Assembly: GCA_965219015.1 (NCBI GenBank)
Contig: CBDCNH010000005.1
Span: forward strand, 682,001-746,000
Direction of reading: 5' to 3'
DNA: 64,000 nt
Origin: CBDCNH01 sp965219015
Lineage (GTDB): Bacteria; Pseudomonadota; Alphaproteobacteria; Rhodobacterales; Rhodobacteraceae
Shown here: piece by piece, positions 1 to 8,380 of the stretch
How positions within the stretch are numbered: the stretch's first letter is position 1
How the letters are laid out: every line of letters begins with the position of its first letter
The notes under the pieces: generated by a model
What the model saw: only the letters and a program-made list of their open reading frames with translations
Told to the model about the DNA's origin: nothing
The model's database searches: none
Made by a program: the position numbers and the translations under genes

Positions 1-957
1 GACGGAGCGCCAGGACCGTCCCTTGCGCCCAGCCACCGTCAGCGCCTCGACCGCACCGGCCAGCTCTGGCGGCAGGTCGCCCCGCACCGGGTAGGGGGCC
101 TTGCTGCCGTAGCGCAGGCTCGCGCGGGTGGCCTCGACGTTGCGGGCATAGATGTAGGCCCCGCCGACAACCGGAAGCGTTGGCTTGGGAAACGGCCCTT
201 CGTGCAGCGACGCCGTCGCCCCGGTCAGGCCGCAGGTGCCCTCGCCAGTGCCATCCGCCGACCGCGACAACGCGGCGGCGACGTTGGACGCGTGGACGCT
301 TCGTCCTTCCTGGGTCACATCCGCAGTCGACTGGCCACGGCGCTCGCCGCCACCGAAGCCCGCGGCGACGTCGAAATAGAGCCCTACACTCTTGCCGTTC
401 GTGTCGCCGACGAGCGCAGCCCTTGCCAGGGCGAACCCGTCCGACCCGAGGCGCCCATCCGCCTCGTGATCGAGGATCGCGCTGGCCAGCCTGCGCGAGA
501 AGCCCGCGTCGCGCATCGCCGCCACCCCCCGCTCCAGGACGGCGGGGACGCAGGCGGAGGCAGGATCGATGTCCGCTACGGCGGCGTGACGCGCTTCGCA
601 GCGCTCGATCAGCTTGGGCGGAAAGAGCCCCGGCCAATTGGTCTTGGTCTCGGTCCGAGACGCGAGCGCGGTCCTTACCGCTTCCGGATCGTCACCTTCG
701 ATCGTCACACCGTCTCCGAGCAGGGGCGTCTTGACCTGCACAAAGGGGAAGGCGTTGTGATTGCCGTCTCGAAAGGTCCAGAGCTGGGCCATCCGCTCCG
801 GCGGCAACACGTGCAGAGCCTCGATCCCACCATCCTGGTCCAGACACACCCGAAGCGCCGTCACCCGGCCCGGTGCCTGCACCTGCGGATGCCCGGCAGC
901 CAGCGCGATACCCATCCGGTTCGCGCCGGTCATCAGGAGGAAGAGATCGTTGAGCAT
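1..957 (-). CDS. Large unidentified protein, possible Cas8-type CRISPR subunit, C-terminus beyond the left edge
   Basis: An open frame of 319 codons starts at the ATG at 957 and runs off the left edge without a stop. The GC-rich third codon positions agree with real coding on this strand, and the overlapping plus-strand frames look like shadows. Visible segments are LWTFRDGNHNAFPFVQVKTP from residue 59, an LYFDVAAG stretch near residue 194, and a cysteine-containing GTCGLTG block at about residue 240 followed by HEGPFPKPTLPVVGG. The overall character resembles Cas8/Csd1-like large subunits of type I CRISPR effectors, but I see no diagnostic motif and no array in the window. The identification is an inference at low confidence; that it is a real partial gene is more secure. 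Confidence 0.45.
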   Translation of the reverse strand, partial: MLNDLFLLMTGANRMGIALAAGHPQVQAPGRVTALRVCLDQDGGIEALHVLPPERMAQLWTFRDGNHNAFPFVQVKTPLLGDGVTIEGDDPEAVRTALASRTETKTNWPGLFPPKLIERCEARHAAVADIDPASACVPAVLERGVAAMRDAGFSRRLASAILDHEADGRLGSDGFALARAALVGDTNGKSVGLYFDVAAGFGGGERRGQSTADVTQEGRSVHASNVAAALSRSADGTGEGTCGLTGATASLHEGPFPKPTLPVVGGAYIYARNVEATRASLRYGSKAPYPVRGDLPPELAGAVEALTVAGRKGRSWRSV

Positions 958-986
958 GACGCAACCTTCGCAACTAAATTACGATC

Positions 987-1006
987 CACACCCGCATTCG
1001 GGTGTG
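987..1006. repeat. Perfect hairpin CACACCCG-CATT-CGGGTGTG
   Basis: Two perfect 8-base arms flank a 4-base loop, 30 bases upstream of the start of the left-edge gene. On the minus strand the element continues as GTGTGGATCGTAAT, which recalls the stem plus GTGGATTGAAAC tail of type I-C CRISPR repeats. Only one copy is visible, so it could equally be a terminator-like or regulatory hairpin. Confidence 0.5.
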
Positions 1007-1057
1007 ATCGGGTACGGTGTGGGACTTGAACCCACATCTTCTAGGCGAATGCGGGTG
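989..1057. repeat. 12-bp inverted repeat flanking a tRNA T-arm-like sequence
   Basis: CACCCGCATTCG at 989-1000 and CGAATGCGGGTG at 1046-1057 are perfect inverted copies. Between them, on the minus strand, lies GTGGGTTCAAGTCCCAC (1035 to 1019), a textbook T-stem and T-loop. No matching acceptor, D or anticodon arms can be built around it, so I do not call a tRNA gene. It may be a tRNA 3' remnant of the kind left at integration sites. Confidence 0.35.
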
Positions 1058-1078
1058 CATTCTCGAAACCATGGCGAT

Positions 1079-1168
1079 TTATCCTTTTGAGCCAACCGCA
1101 ACCCAGTCGTAGATCCCCAGAAGATCTTCCTGCGCTTCCGGGGAGAGAGCGACCTCCCAGGTCTTCAC
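1079..1168 (-). pseudogene. ParE-type toxin, N-terminal remnant
   Basis: From a GTG at 1168 the 29-residue frame reads VKTWEVALSPEAQEDLLGIY and then DWVAVGSKG before a stop. The first 22 residues match the start of RelE/ParE-family toxins (beta strand, then SPEA.. DL..IYDW), which poison gyrase or ribosomes when not bound by their antitoxin. A full ParE is about 95 residues, so roughly three quarters are missing and the fragment cannot be active. It follows directly on a broken parD-like frame. Confidence 0.65.
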
Positions 1169-1381
1169 GCCTTTCCCATACTGGACCCCTTCCTCGTGCC
1201 GGGGTCGCCGTCCTGGCCTCCGGCCACGCTCGCCGCATGTCGCGCGCGCACCGCAGCCATTGCCGCCTCCAGCGGCACGCCCGTTCAGCAGCGAGACAGA
1301 GAACCGACCTCCACGAACCGTCTGCTTTGCAATGACCGGCAGCGATCGGCCGGCGCGGGCGCTGGCCCGGACTTTCCGCAT
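1166..1381 (-). pseudogene. ParD-type antitoxin, frameshifted remnant
   Basis: Frame one from the ATG at 1381 gives VRGGRFSVSLLN and the next frame gives MAAVRARHAASVAGGQDGDP ending in MGKA just before the parE start. Joined, they resemble the ParD pattern (V.GGRFSSVSE.. ..LLE.. and a basic tail). At least two small deletions near 1270-1310 separate the pieces. The position immediately upstream of parE supports the reading. Both partners are dead, so this is a fossil toxin-antitoxin pair. Confidence 0.5.
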
Positions 1382-1474
1382 CTTCTCTCACGTTCTCCTC
1401 ACGCCTGCGTGAACACTTTGCTTGCGTGGATCACGCGCCCGTACGGATGTTTCAGCGAGGCAGTGTTGGGGTGA

Positions 1475-2089
1475 GTGCGGATGCGCGTCAGGGTGCTTGG
1501 GGTCTCGGCGCTTCTGGCGCTGTCGGTGAACTGGTGCGGTGCGCAGACGGTCGACGCGGAGGCCGAGGCGGCGGCCCAGGCGACGGCACCGGCCAGCACT
1601 GCGGGCGATGACGGGGTTCAGGTTTACCCGACGTTCCCCGCGCCGGGTCTTGCGCCCGAGACGGCGCCGCCGCCCGACACGTTCGATCCCGACGCGATCT
1701 TCACCGGAGACAGTTCGACCCTCACGCCCACCGACGTGCCGGCGAACACGTCCGGCAAGCCGGCGACGTCGCCGGCCGGGGGCCCGCAGGCGTCGTCGGT
1801 TAGTGATGACGGTACTGGACCCGAAGACACCGTGGCCAACGAGTCCTCGCTCTACGCCGACCTCGGAACGCCGCACGAGATCGAGCAGGACGGCGGGTTC
1901 CGGTACTCCTACCCGAACAAATTGCCCGAGTTTCGCGGGCTCGAGCCGCATCTGTCGCTCGACTACACGTCGCTTGGCTGGTCCTACGACAGCGTCGACA
2001 ACGTCCTGGCCAGGGGCTGGCTGATCGGCGGACTGTCCGTTTCCGCCTTGGCGGCGGCACCCAAGGCAACCCGGAAGGAGAAGAGATGA
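1475..2089 (+). pseudogene. RHS/SpvB-type toxin protein, secreted N-terminal piece
   Basis: The 204-residue product has a signal peptide (VLGVSALLALSVNWCGAQ), a Pro/Ala/Thr-rich linker to about residue 115, and then the start of an SpvB/RHS domain: GFRYSYPNKLPEFRGLEPHL, LSLDYTS and RGWLIGGLSVSA. In intact proteins this block opens a chain of YD repeats of a thousand residues or more that encapsulate a C-terminal toxin. Here it stops after GLSVSALAAA and a short foreign tail. RHS C-terminal pieces reappear at 3.3 kb and 10.6-11.7 kb, so the original gene has been broken and dispersed. Confidence 0.75.
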
Positions 2090-2117
2090 GCACCTTTGGC
2101 ACGATCTGATCCGGGCA

Positions 2118-2363
2118 ATGACCGAGGCCCTCGCCCGTGCGAAGGGCGAAGTCCCCGCCATCGTCCATGACCCCCTTTCCCTGCGGGAAGTGCGGGAACA
2201 GGCCCACCTTACGCAAGCCCAGCTGGCTCCGCTGATGGGCATGAGCCTGTCGGGCTACCGGAAATGGGAACAGGGCCAGCGCCGGATGAGCGGGCCAGCG
2301 GCAACCTTGCTGAGGCTGATCCAGCGAGAGCCGGACGCGGTGAAACGCGCACTGCTGTCCTGA
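2118..2363 (+). CDS. Xre-type helix-turn-helix regulator (antitoxin-like)
   Basis: The 81-residue protein has an acidic-basic N-terminus (MTEALARAKGE) followed by a helix-turn-helix of the Xre/Cro type: SLREVREQAHLTQAQLAPLM, then MSLSGYRKWEQGQRRMSGPA and a short LLRLIQREPDAVKRALL helix. This layout is that of stand-alone DNA-binding antitoxins that autorepress their operon. The same frame stays open upstream and reads DEHLWHDLIRA before the ATG, which resembles the normal N-terminus of such proteins, so the annotated start may be secondary and the true start lost at the junction with the RHS fragment. No toxin partner is recognisable next to it. Confidence 0.7.
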   Translation: MTEALARAKGEVPAIVHDPLSLREVREQAHLTQAQLAPLMGMSLSGYRKWEQGQRRMSGPAATLLRLIQREPDAVKRALLS

Positions 2364-2373
2364 GCGGCCTGCC

Positions 2374-3303
2374 ATGTTCCACAGCCCCTGCCTGATCGCC
2401 CTTGCCATTGTCTGCGCCTGCAACTCTGCCGCCTCAGCCGACGTTCGTTCCGATGTGAAGGCGGTCTTCGCGCAGGACATGGAGACCATCGACCTGGCAC
2501 AGGCCAAGCTGGAGCTGGACCGCCTGGTCATGCCCTCGGTCGATGTGGAGGCCGAGCTGGCACAGATCGACGCCATGACGGCGGAGATTGCGGCGATGAT
2601 CCCGGCAGGGGCTGATTCCTGGGCGAAGGTCGAAGTCCTGCGGCGTTACCTCTTTGAAGCTGGGCCATGGAACGACAACCGGCCCTTCGCCTATGACATG
2701 GCCGATCCCTACGGCCAGATTCCCGGCAACAAGCTGCTCGCCGACGACCTGGATGACCGGTAGGGCAACTGCGTGACCATGCCGATCCTGATGATCATCC
2801 TCGGCCAGCGGATCGGGCTGGACACCACCGCCGCCAGCGCGCCGATCCATGTCCTGATCAAGTTCCGCGATGACGAAGGCAAGCTCTGGAACCTTGGGGC
2901 CACCAGCGGCGGCTTTCCAGCCCGTGATCAGCATTACCGCGACCTCCTGCCGATCTCAGATCGCGCAATGGAAACCGGCATTTACCTGCAACCGCTGACA
3001 AAGGCCGAGACTGTCGCCGTGATGGCGGAAGTGGTCATGGAGGATCAGATCGGCAAGGGCCGCTACATGGATGGCATGGCCGTCGCCGATATTGCCCTCG
3101 ATCACTACCCGCTGTTCGTTAAGGCCATGGTGCGCCGGGGAAGTGCGGCCTTCCTGATCCTGAAGCAGGACTTTGAGGCCAAGTATCCGAGCCTCGACGC
3201 AGTTCCCGAGGCTGAACGCCCCCGGCTGGACTACCTCCTGCGGGTCAATCAGACCATGTTCGACAAGGCCGAAGGTTTGGGTTGGCAGCCTTTCAATCCC
3301 TGA
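2374..3303 (+). pseudogene. SirB1/transglutaminase-like protein split by an in-frame amber codon
   Basis: Two frames in the same phase (2374-2763 and on to 3303) are separated only by a TAG at 2761. The N-terminal part has a signal peptide and LDRLVMPSVDVEAELAQIDA with LRRYLFEAGPWNDNRPFAYD; the second part continues GNCVTMPILMIILGQRIGLD, ATSGGFPARDQHYRDLLPIS and the C-terminal helical repeats. This is the SirB1 (transglutaminase core 2) family. The TAG lies one codon before GNC, which holds the family's catalytic-type cysteine. Unless the codon is read through, the product is a 129-residue stub without the active site. Confidence 0.75.
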
Positions 3304-3346
3304 TGTAGCATCTCGCCCATAGCTTCTATCTGCGGGGCCGGTTCCG

Positions 3347-4155
3347 ATGTTCAAATTTCTGCGCAAAACCCTTCTGACGGCTCTGCTGGCAACCTTCGCC
3401 TCGCAGGCCAGCGCCATGTTCATACAGCCGGATTGGCTCGACCCGACGATGCAGGGTGTGGGGACCAATCGGTACGCTTACAGCTTTAACGATCCAATCA
3501 ATAATATGGATCCGGGCGGAAACCAATGCATTGGAGGCTATTGCGGACCAACTGATCTGACTGGTTGGTTTGAGCAAGGCTTCGGTGGCGGTCCGATTCT
3601 TGGATATCAGAATAACGCCCAAGCTGTCACTAAATCATTGGGAAAAACGATAGAGGATACCGCTCTAACAGGTCTTTCTCTTGTGCCTGGGGCTGGCGCC
3701 ATCGCTTCAATCGCAATGGGTGAGAATGCTGCTGTCGCGATTGGGATGGAACTTACAGGACCTGCAGGAGACGCGTTAAAGCTCGGCGGTAAGCTCGCCA
3801 AGGCGGGGATAACAAAGATTGGCTATATGCAGAAGACATACAGGGAGAGCTTCAGCCAAGTCGGAAAAGAGGTCTTGAGTGATATCGCTGGCATGCCAAT
3901 CAAAACCGTTGATGACCTTGCTGGAGCAATTAAGAGCGGAAAATTTTATGTATCAGATATTTAGTAGGATACGTGGATAAAGATGGGGTCAGAGTGGTCA
4001 CAGACACTCGAACATCAGTCGCACTTAAGAGGGCTGGAATTGACCCCAAAGACTGGAAATGGGTCGACAAAAATGGAGATGAGGTTACTGAAAAGCGCGT
4101 TAGGGACGCAATGGATAGAAACGACCTAGACAAACCAGCAGACGATCTAGAGTAA
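3347..4155 (+). pseudogene. Secreted RHS-tail toxin, frameshifted near its C-terminus
   Basis: A signal peptide (FLRKTLLTALLATFASQASA) is joined directly to the last conserved RHS segment (PDWLDPTMQGVGTNRYAYSF, then DPINNMDPGGN) and to an AT-richer toxin region. The first frame ends at 3964. A second frame begins at about 3970 and reads VDKDGVRVVTDTRTSVALKR, AGIDPKDWKWVDKNGDEV to 4155. That tail matches the end of a common RHS C-terminal toxin type with the pattern NTRS..AL..AGIP..W, and a one-base loss after codon GAT-ATT restores continuity. The next gene is the likely immunity gene. Confidence 0.65.
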
Positions 4156-4158
4156 GGC

Positions 4159-4523
4159 ATGATGAATTGCGTCGTTTTATATACCTTCACTGGCAATCAA
4201 GTAGATCGATCAACATTTGATGTTGAGTTCGACGGCGCGAATCTTTCTATCTCTGTTGATGATCAAAGCAGAGATGGCGGAATTATTAGGTTAAAGTTTT
4301 CTTGGGCGTGTAATTTTTGCGTGGAGGGCATTTCTTCTTTGCTATCTACACCAGATAATTCATATGAGAAACTCATCCAAGAGGACGCCGACGAGTTTCT
4401 TCGTGCTAGGAAGGCTTTATTTGGTAGATTTATGGACGAAAGGACAAAAAATTCTCTGTCTTTTTTACTGATATTGGAAGTGTTTTAGTTTATGCACGAG
4501 AAGTTGAGATAACTCATCTATAG
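4159..4523 (+). pseudogene. Candidate immunity protein for the 3.3-4.2 kb toxin, frameshift in a T run
   Basis: The frame opens with ATG-ATG (4159 and 4162) four bases after the toxin stop and gives 109 residues, rich in aromatic and acidic residues (TFDVEFDGANLSISVDDQSR). It ends SFLLILEVF at 4488. Adding one T to the run of six at 4461-4466 changes the end to FFTDIGSVLVYAREVEITHL with a stop at 4521-4523, which looks like a natural C-terminus. AT content is well above the host average. No family is recognised; the role rests on position behind the toxin. Confidence 0.5.
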
Positions 4524-4580
4524 GATACTTTCTCTGCACCCCAAACAACGAATACCCAGATAATGAGAGCGGTAATGAGT

Positions 4581-5656
4581 TCACAACTCATGCCCTGGCC
4601 CCCGGTCACGCTGAACCTCCGCCTCGCGTTCCTGCTCCAGCTCTTTGGCATGCAGCCGCTCAAGCCTCTGAGCTATGTCCTGCTCTTCCACTTCCCGGCC
4701 CTGCCGGATCGCCGCCAGCCGGGCGGCGATTTCGTCGTGATCCAGCGCCTTCGACCCGGCGCGCAGGCGGTCAGCCAGGCTCTGCGGGGCGGAAGGTTTG
4801 TCTGATGTCTTTTCGCTGATCGCTGAACGCTGATCACCGATATCTGACTGCGCATCGCGCGATGCCCAAGCCTCGCGCATCCTGGCGGCAAGATCCTGCG
4901 GGCGGTCGCGGTCATGCCCGCCGCCTTCATAGGCAAATCCGACCTCGGGCGGCTGCAACCTGTCCAGGACGTGGTCCGCTGCCCGCTCAAGCCAGGATCT
5001 CACCTGGCCTGCCAGAGCCTGGGCAATACGCGCCACCTCGGCGGCATAGGCCTTGACCTCATGCCAGACGCGGACGGCGGCAACCTCTTGCCCGCGCTCC
5101 TTCAACTGCCACGCCCCCGCCGATAGTTGCGGCAACGGCGGGCGGTCCAGCGCCACAGCCCGAACGGTTTGGTGCAGCGCCTCGGCCTCGTCGCCGCGCA
5201 CCTCGGCGGCACTGGACAGCTCCAGCGCCTCGATTCGCTGCGCCTCAAGGGTCCGATGGTCGATCCGCTCACCGTGGCCGGCCAGCTCCAGGGCAAGGTT
5301 GGCATCCTGCGCCCATGCCTCGCGCCACCCCTCCAGAACCTCGACGGCCTTTCCAGTCGCGGTTCTTGGTGGTGAAGCCCTCGGCGGCGATCTCGCGGGT
5401 GGTCAGCAGGATATGGGCGTGGTGGTTGCGGTCATCGCCTTCGCGCCCTGGCGCATGAAGGGCGATGTCGGCCACCATGCCCCGGTCCACGAACTGGCGC
5501 TGACAGAAGTCGCGCACCAGCAGGGCGCGCTGCGCGTGGTCCAGTTCAGCAGGCAAGGCCACCCGGATTTCGCGGGCCATCTGCGAATTCTTCCGGGTCT
5601 CGGCCGCCTCGACTGCGTTCCACAGCGCCGCCCGATCCTGCGCCCAGGCGGTGTCC
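4581..5656 (-). pseudogene. MobA/MobL-type conjugative relaxase, truncated and frameshifted
   Basis: Reading leftwards, DRAALWNAVEAAETRKNSQM, AREIRVALPAELDHAQRALL and DDRNHHAHILLTTREI are the central part of a MobA/MobL nicking enzyme; HHAH is the metal-binding histidine motif. Near 5355 the frame shifts by one base and continues VEVLEGWREAWAQDANLALE, GHGERIDHRTLEAQRIEALE and on to the end RGPGHEL at 4581. The N-terminus with the catalytic tyrosine is missing; in its place the frame runs in from a gspL-like gene. The enzyme normally nicks plasmid or element DNA at oriT for transfer. This copy is dead. Confidence 0.75.
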
Positions 5657-6570
5657 GGGAGCGCCACCGAGAGCTCGCGCAGCCCGAGCGAAAGCCGCGG
5701 CGCGAGGAACAGGGCGAGGAACGCGGTGCGGTCTTGGTCGGCCAGCCGGTCGTGGTCAAGCGCCGTGCGCATCCCGACGGCCTCGCCGCGGAGCTGCTCG
5801 GTCTCCGCCCGGACAGTGTCGACCGTCCGCGCCGCTTGCCAGGAGGACGAGGACAGCGCGCCGACATGGAGACCTATGGCCGTGCCGAGAAGGACGAGGT
5901 TCAGCCGCGGCCACCAGCGCGCGCGCCGGGAGCTCTCGGCCTCGAAGCGGGCGACGGGACCGAGCCCGGTCTCTCCCGCGACATGGACACGGCGCAGGAG
6001 ATAGCCCTGCCGACGAAGCCGCGCCCGGATCCGCTCGAGATCCTCGCGGGTGATCACCCACTGGTCTGCCACCCACTGGTCCGCCACCCGCTGGTCTGCT
6101 CCCACGGCGTCGCCGGCCGGTCGCGGGCGGGAGAGCACGGTGTGGACGTCGCGCGCCTCGAAGGGCGCGCGCCGCACGAGATCGAGGGCGGCGATCTGCG
6201 CGAGCTTGCCGCGTGCCGCCCGCGGGGCGCGGGTGCGCCGCTTGAGGAACATCGCCGCCGGCAGATACGCATCCGCACGCCGCGGCCGGGCGCCGGCGAG
6301 CGGGACGGGGCTCGCGTCGGGCGCGGCATCCTCCGCGAGCACGCTCTCGGGCAGGACGGCACCGGCCGCGCGGGGACCGGCCCTGCGCGGACCGGCGATG
6401 CTTGAACCGGCCCTGTCAGGTACGGTCATGGCAGGCACTGCACCCGCAGGCACGGTACCGGGCGGCAAGAAGGTGAGTGGCACGGCCGTTGTCCAGCCGA
6501 GGAACATGACCCCGAACCATTCGGGAAAGATCTCGGCGACGCCGAGGTCGGCACGCAGGCGTGAGAGCAT
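5647..6570 (-). pseudogene. GspL/PilN-like type II secretion membrane protein, 3' end lost
   Basis: The ATG at 6570 begins MLSRLRADLGVAEIFPEWFG. A Pro/Ala-rich stretch follows, then LAQIAALDLVRRAPFEARDV (the cytoplasmic ATPase-binding type block), a single membrane helix (LNLVLLGTAIGLHVGALSSS), a coiled-coil-like segment (ETEQLRGEAVGMRTALDHDR) and LRELSVALPDTAW, the start of the PilN/GspL periplasmic ferredoxin-like domain. At that point the frame passes without a stop into the relaxase. GspL-type proteins anchor the secretion ATPase to the inner membrane, and the divergent neighbour is gspE. Truncation at about residue 305 should inactivate it. Confidence 0.6.
6057..6103. repeat. 15-bp tandem repeat, three imperfect units
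   Basis: Three units of the type CCCACTGGTCTGCCA lie head to tail inside the gspL-like gene and encode (VADQ)R/W repeats (QRVADQWVADQWV) on the minus strand. They probably arose by slippage and lengthen a linker between the cytoplasmic segments. Confidence 0.7.
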
Positions 6571-6773
6571 CTCGGGCCAACCGCAGGTCGAAGGGTACAG
6601 AAGTGAAGAAGGGAAAACGAAGGGAACGGAAAGTAAGCTGCCGGCCCCGAGCATGCCAGCCACCCCCCGCCCCGTCACTCGAATTGTCGCAGGAGCAGGC
6701 GGCTTCCCGGATGCCCCGTGGCGCCATAGGCTCACGACCGGGCACGTCCGCCCCGGCGCCGCGAGGGCCCCCG

Positions 6774-8327
6774 ATGAACGTGCAGCTGCCGGCGGAGATC
6801 GACGACACGGGCCTGATGGCAGCGCTCCTGGAGGCAGGGCTCCTCGCCCCCGACACCGGCCGGCGCGCCGCCGCCGCCGCGCGGCAGGCCGGCGCCAGCG
6901 TCGACCGCACGCTCCTCGAGCTCGGGCTCGTCCCCGAGGACCGGCTCTACAGGGCGCTCGCTGCGCATCTCGGGCTCCCCTTCGTGGAGGCCGCAGCCCT
7001 GGCCCCGGCCGAGGTGGCGCGGCTCGCGGGCGAGTTGATGCTGCAGCGCGCCTATCTCGCCCGGGTCGGCATCGCCCCGATCGCACGGAGCGATGACGAG
7101 GTGACCTTCGCGACCGGCGACCTCGGGGCCGCGGAGGTGCTGGCGGGCGTCGCCTACCGGCTGAAGCTGCGGGTACGCACCGCGATCGCGACGCCGTCAG
7201 CCGTCCGCGGCGCGCTCGAGGCCATGGCCGTGCCGGGTGCGCCCGTCCCCGCCGCCGCGGAGATCGCCGCTGGGACCGACGTCGAGCGGCTGCGTGCGCT
7301 CGCCAACGACGGACCCATCGTCACGCTCGTCAACGACCTCGTCGCCGCCGCGGCCGAGGCCGGTGCCTCGGACATCCATGTCGAGGCGGGCGAGGCCGAG
7401 GTCCGGGTGCGCCTCAGGATCGACGGCAGCCTCGTCACGCTGCGCACCATCCCGGATGCGGACCGCGCCGCCATCGCCTCGCGGCTGAAGGTGATGGCCA
7501 ACCTCAACATCGCCGAGCGCCGCCGGCCGCAGGACGGGCGCGCGCAGGTCTCGGTCCGTGGCCGGACGATCGACCTGCGCCTCTCCACGCTGCCGACGCA
7601 GTTCGGCGAGAGCCTCGTGCTCCGGCTTCTCGACCGCGACCGCGTCGCCCTTACCTGGCCGGCGCTCGGGTTCGCGCCGGAGCGGGTGGCCGAAATCGAG
7701 GCGATCATCCGCCGGCCGCACGGGATCTTCCTCGTCGCGGGCCCGACGGGGAGCGGCAAGACGACAACGCTCTACACCGCGCTGAGCGCGATCAACGCCG
7801 CCGAGCGCAAGCTCGTCACCGTCGAGGACCCGATCGAATACGCGCTCGCCGGCGTCAGCCAGGTGCAGGTCGAGCCCGCCATCGACATGACCTTCGCGCG
7901 AGCGTTACGCGCGATCCTGCGCCAAGATCCGGACGTGGTGATGGTGGGCGAGATCCGCGACCCGAAGACCGCCGAGACCGCGGTCCGCGCCGCCCTCGTC
8001 GGCCGGCTCGTGCTCTCGACGATCCACACCAACGACGCCATCGCCGCCGTCGACCGGCCCGTCGATCTCGGCGTGCCGCGCTACCTCGTCGCCGCCACGC
8101 TCAGGGGCGTGCTCTCGCAGCGGCTCGTCCAGAAGATCTGCACGGGCTGCCGCGGCGCCGGATGCGCCGCGTGCGCCCAGACCGGGCGCAAGGGACGGCA
8201 GGTCGTGTCGGAGTTCCTGGTGCTGGACGACGCGATGGCGGACCTCGTCAGCAAGGGCGGGCTGCGGTCGGCGCTGGAGGCGGCGGCCATCGCGAAGGGT
8301 TTCGTGGCGCTGCGGCAGGATGCGTAG
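6774..8327 (+). CDS. gspE: Type II secretion/type IV pilus assembly ATPase
   Basis: The 517-residue protein has the N-terminal N1E/MshEN fold (residues ~1-150, LLELGLVPEDRLYRALAAHL), then the hexameric ATPase domain with NDLVAAAAEAGASDIHVEAG, Walker A AGPTGSGKTTT, the Asp box VEDPIEYALAGVSQVQV, Walker B VMVGEIRDPKTAETA and the His box STIHTNDA. A four-cysteine zinc knuckle (CTGCRGAGCAAC) follows. It powers pseudopilus assembly at the inner membrane. I chose the ATG at 6774 because the family N-terminus begins there, although the frame is open further upstream. The only other secretion gene seen is the broken, divergent gspL-like gene, so the machine is probably incomplete here. Confidence 0.85.
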   Translation: MNVQLPAEIDDTGLMAALLEAGLLAPDTGRRAAAAARQAGASVDRTLLELGLVPEDRLYRALAAHLGLPFVEAAALAPAEVARLAGELMLQRAYLARVGIAPIARSDDEVTFATGDLGAAEVLAGVAYRLKLRVRTAIATPSAVRGALEAMAVPGAPVPAAAEIAAGTDVERLRALANDGPIVTLVNDLVAAAAEAGASDIHVEAGEAEVRVRLRIDGSLVTLRTIPDADRAAIASRLKVMANLNIAERRRPQDGRAQVSVRGRTIDLRLSTLPTQFGESLVLRLLDRDRVALTWPALGFAPERVAEIEAIIRRPHGIFLVAGPTGSGKTTTLYTALSAINAAERKLVTVEDPIEYALAGVSQVQVEPAIDMTFARALRAILRQDPDVVMVGEIRDPKTAETAVRAALVGRLVLSTIHTNDAIAAVDRPVDLGVPRYLVAATLRGVLSQRLVQKICTGCRGAGCAACAQTGRKGRQVVSEFLVLDDAMADLVSKGGLRSALEAAAIAKGFVALRQDA

Positions 8328-8380
8328 GCTCCGAGCGTAGTCTGGGACGTGACAGGATTCTGATGCCTGTTCAGGTATGA

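Noticed and set aside
202..1029. Plus-strand frame of 275 codons over the left-edge gene.
   Set aside because: Its composition is Arg/His/Pro-rich shadow of the minus-strand frame, which has the better codon pattern.
1019..1035. A complete tRNA gene around the T-arm.
   Set aside because: No pairing acceptor stem, D-arm or 7-base anticodon loop can be found on either side.
5053..6405. 450-codon plus-strand frame opposite the relaxase and gspL-like genes.
   Set aside because: No recognisable domain; the minus strand carries the family motifs.
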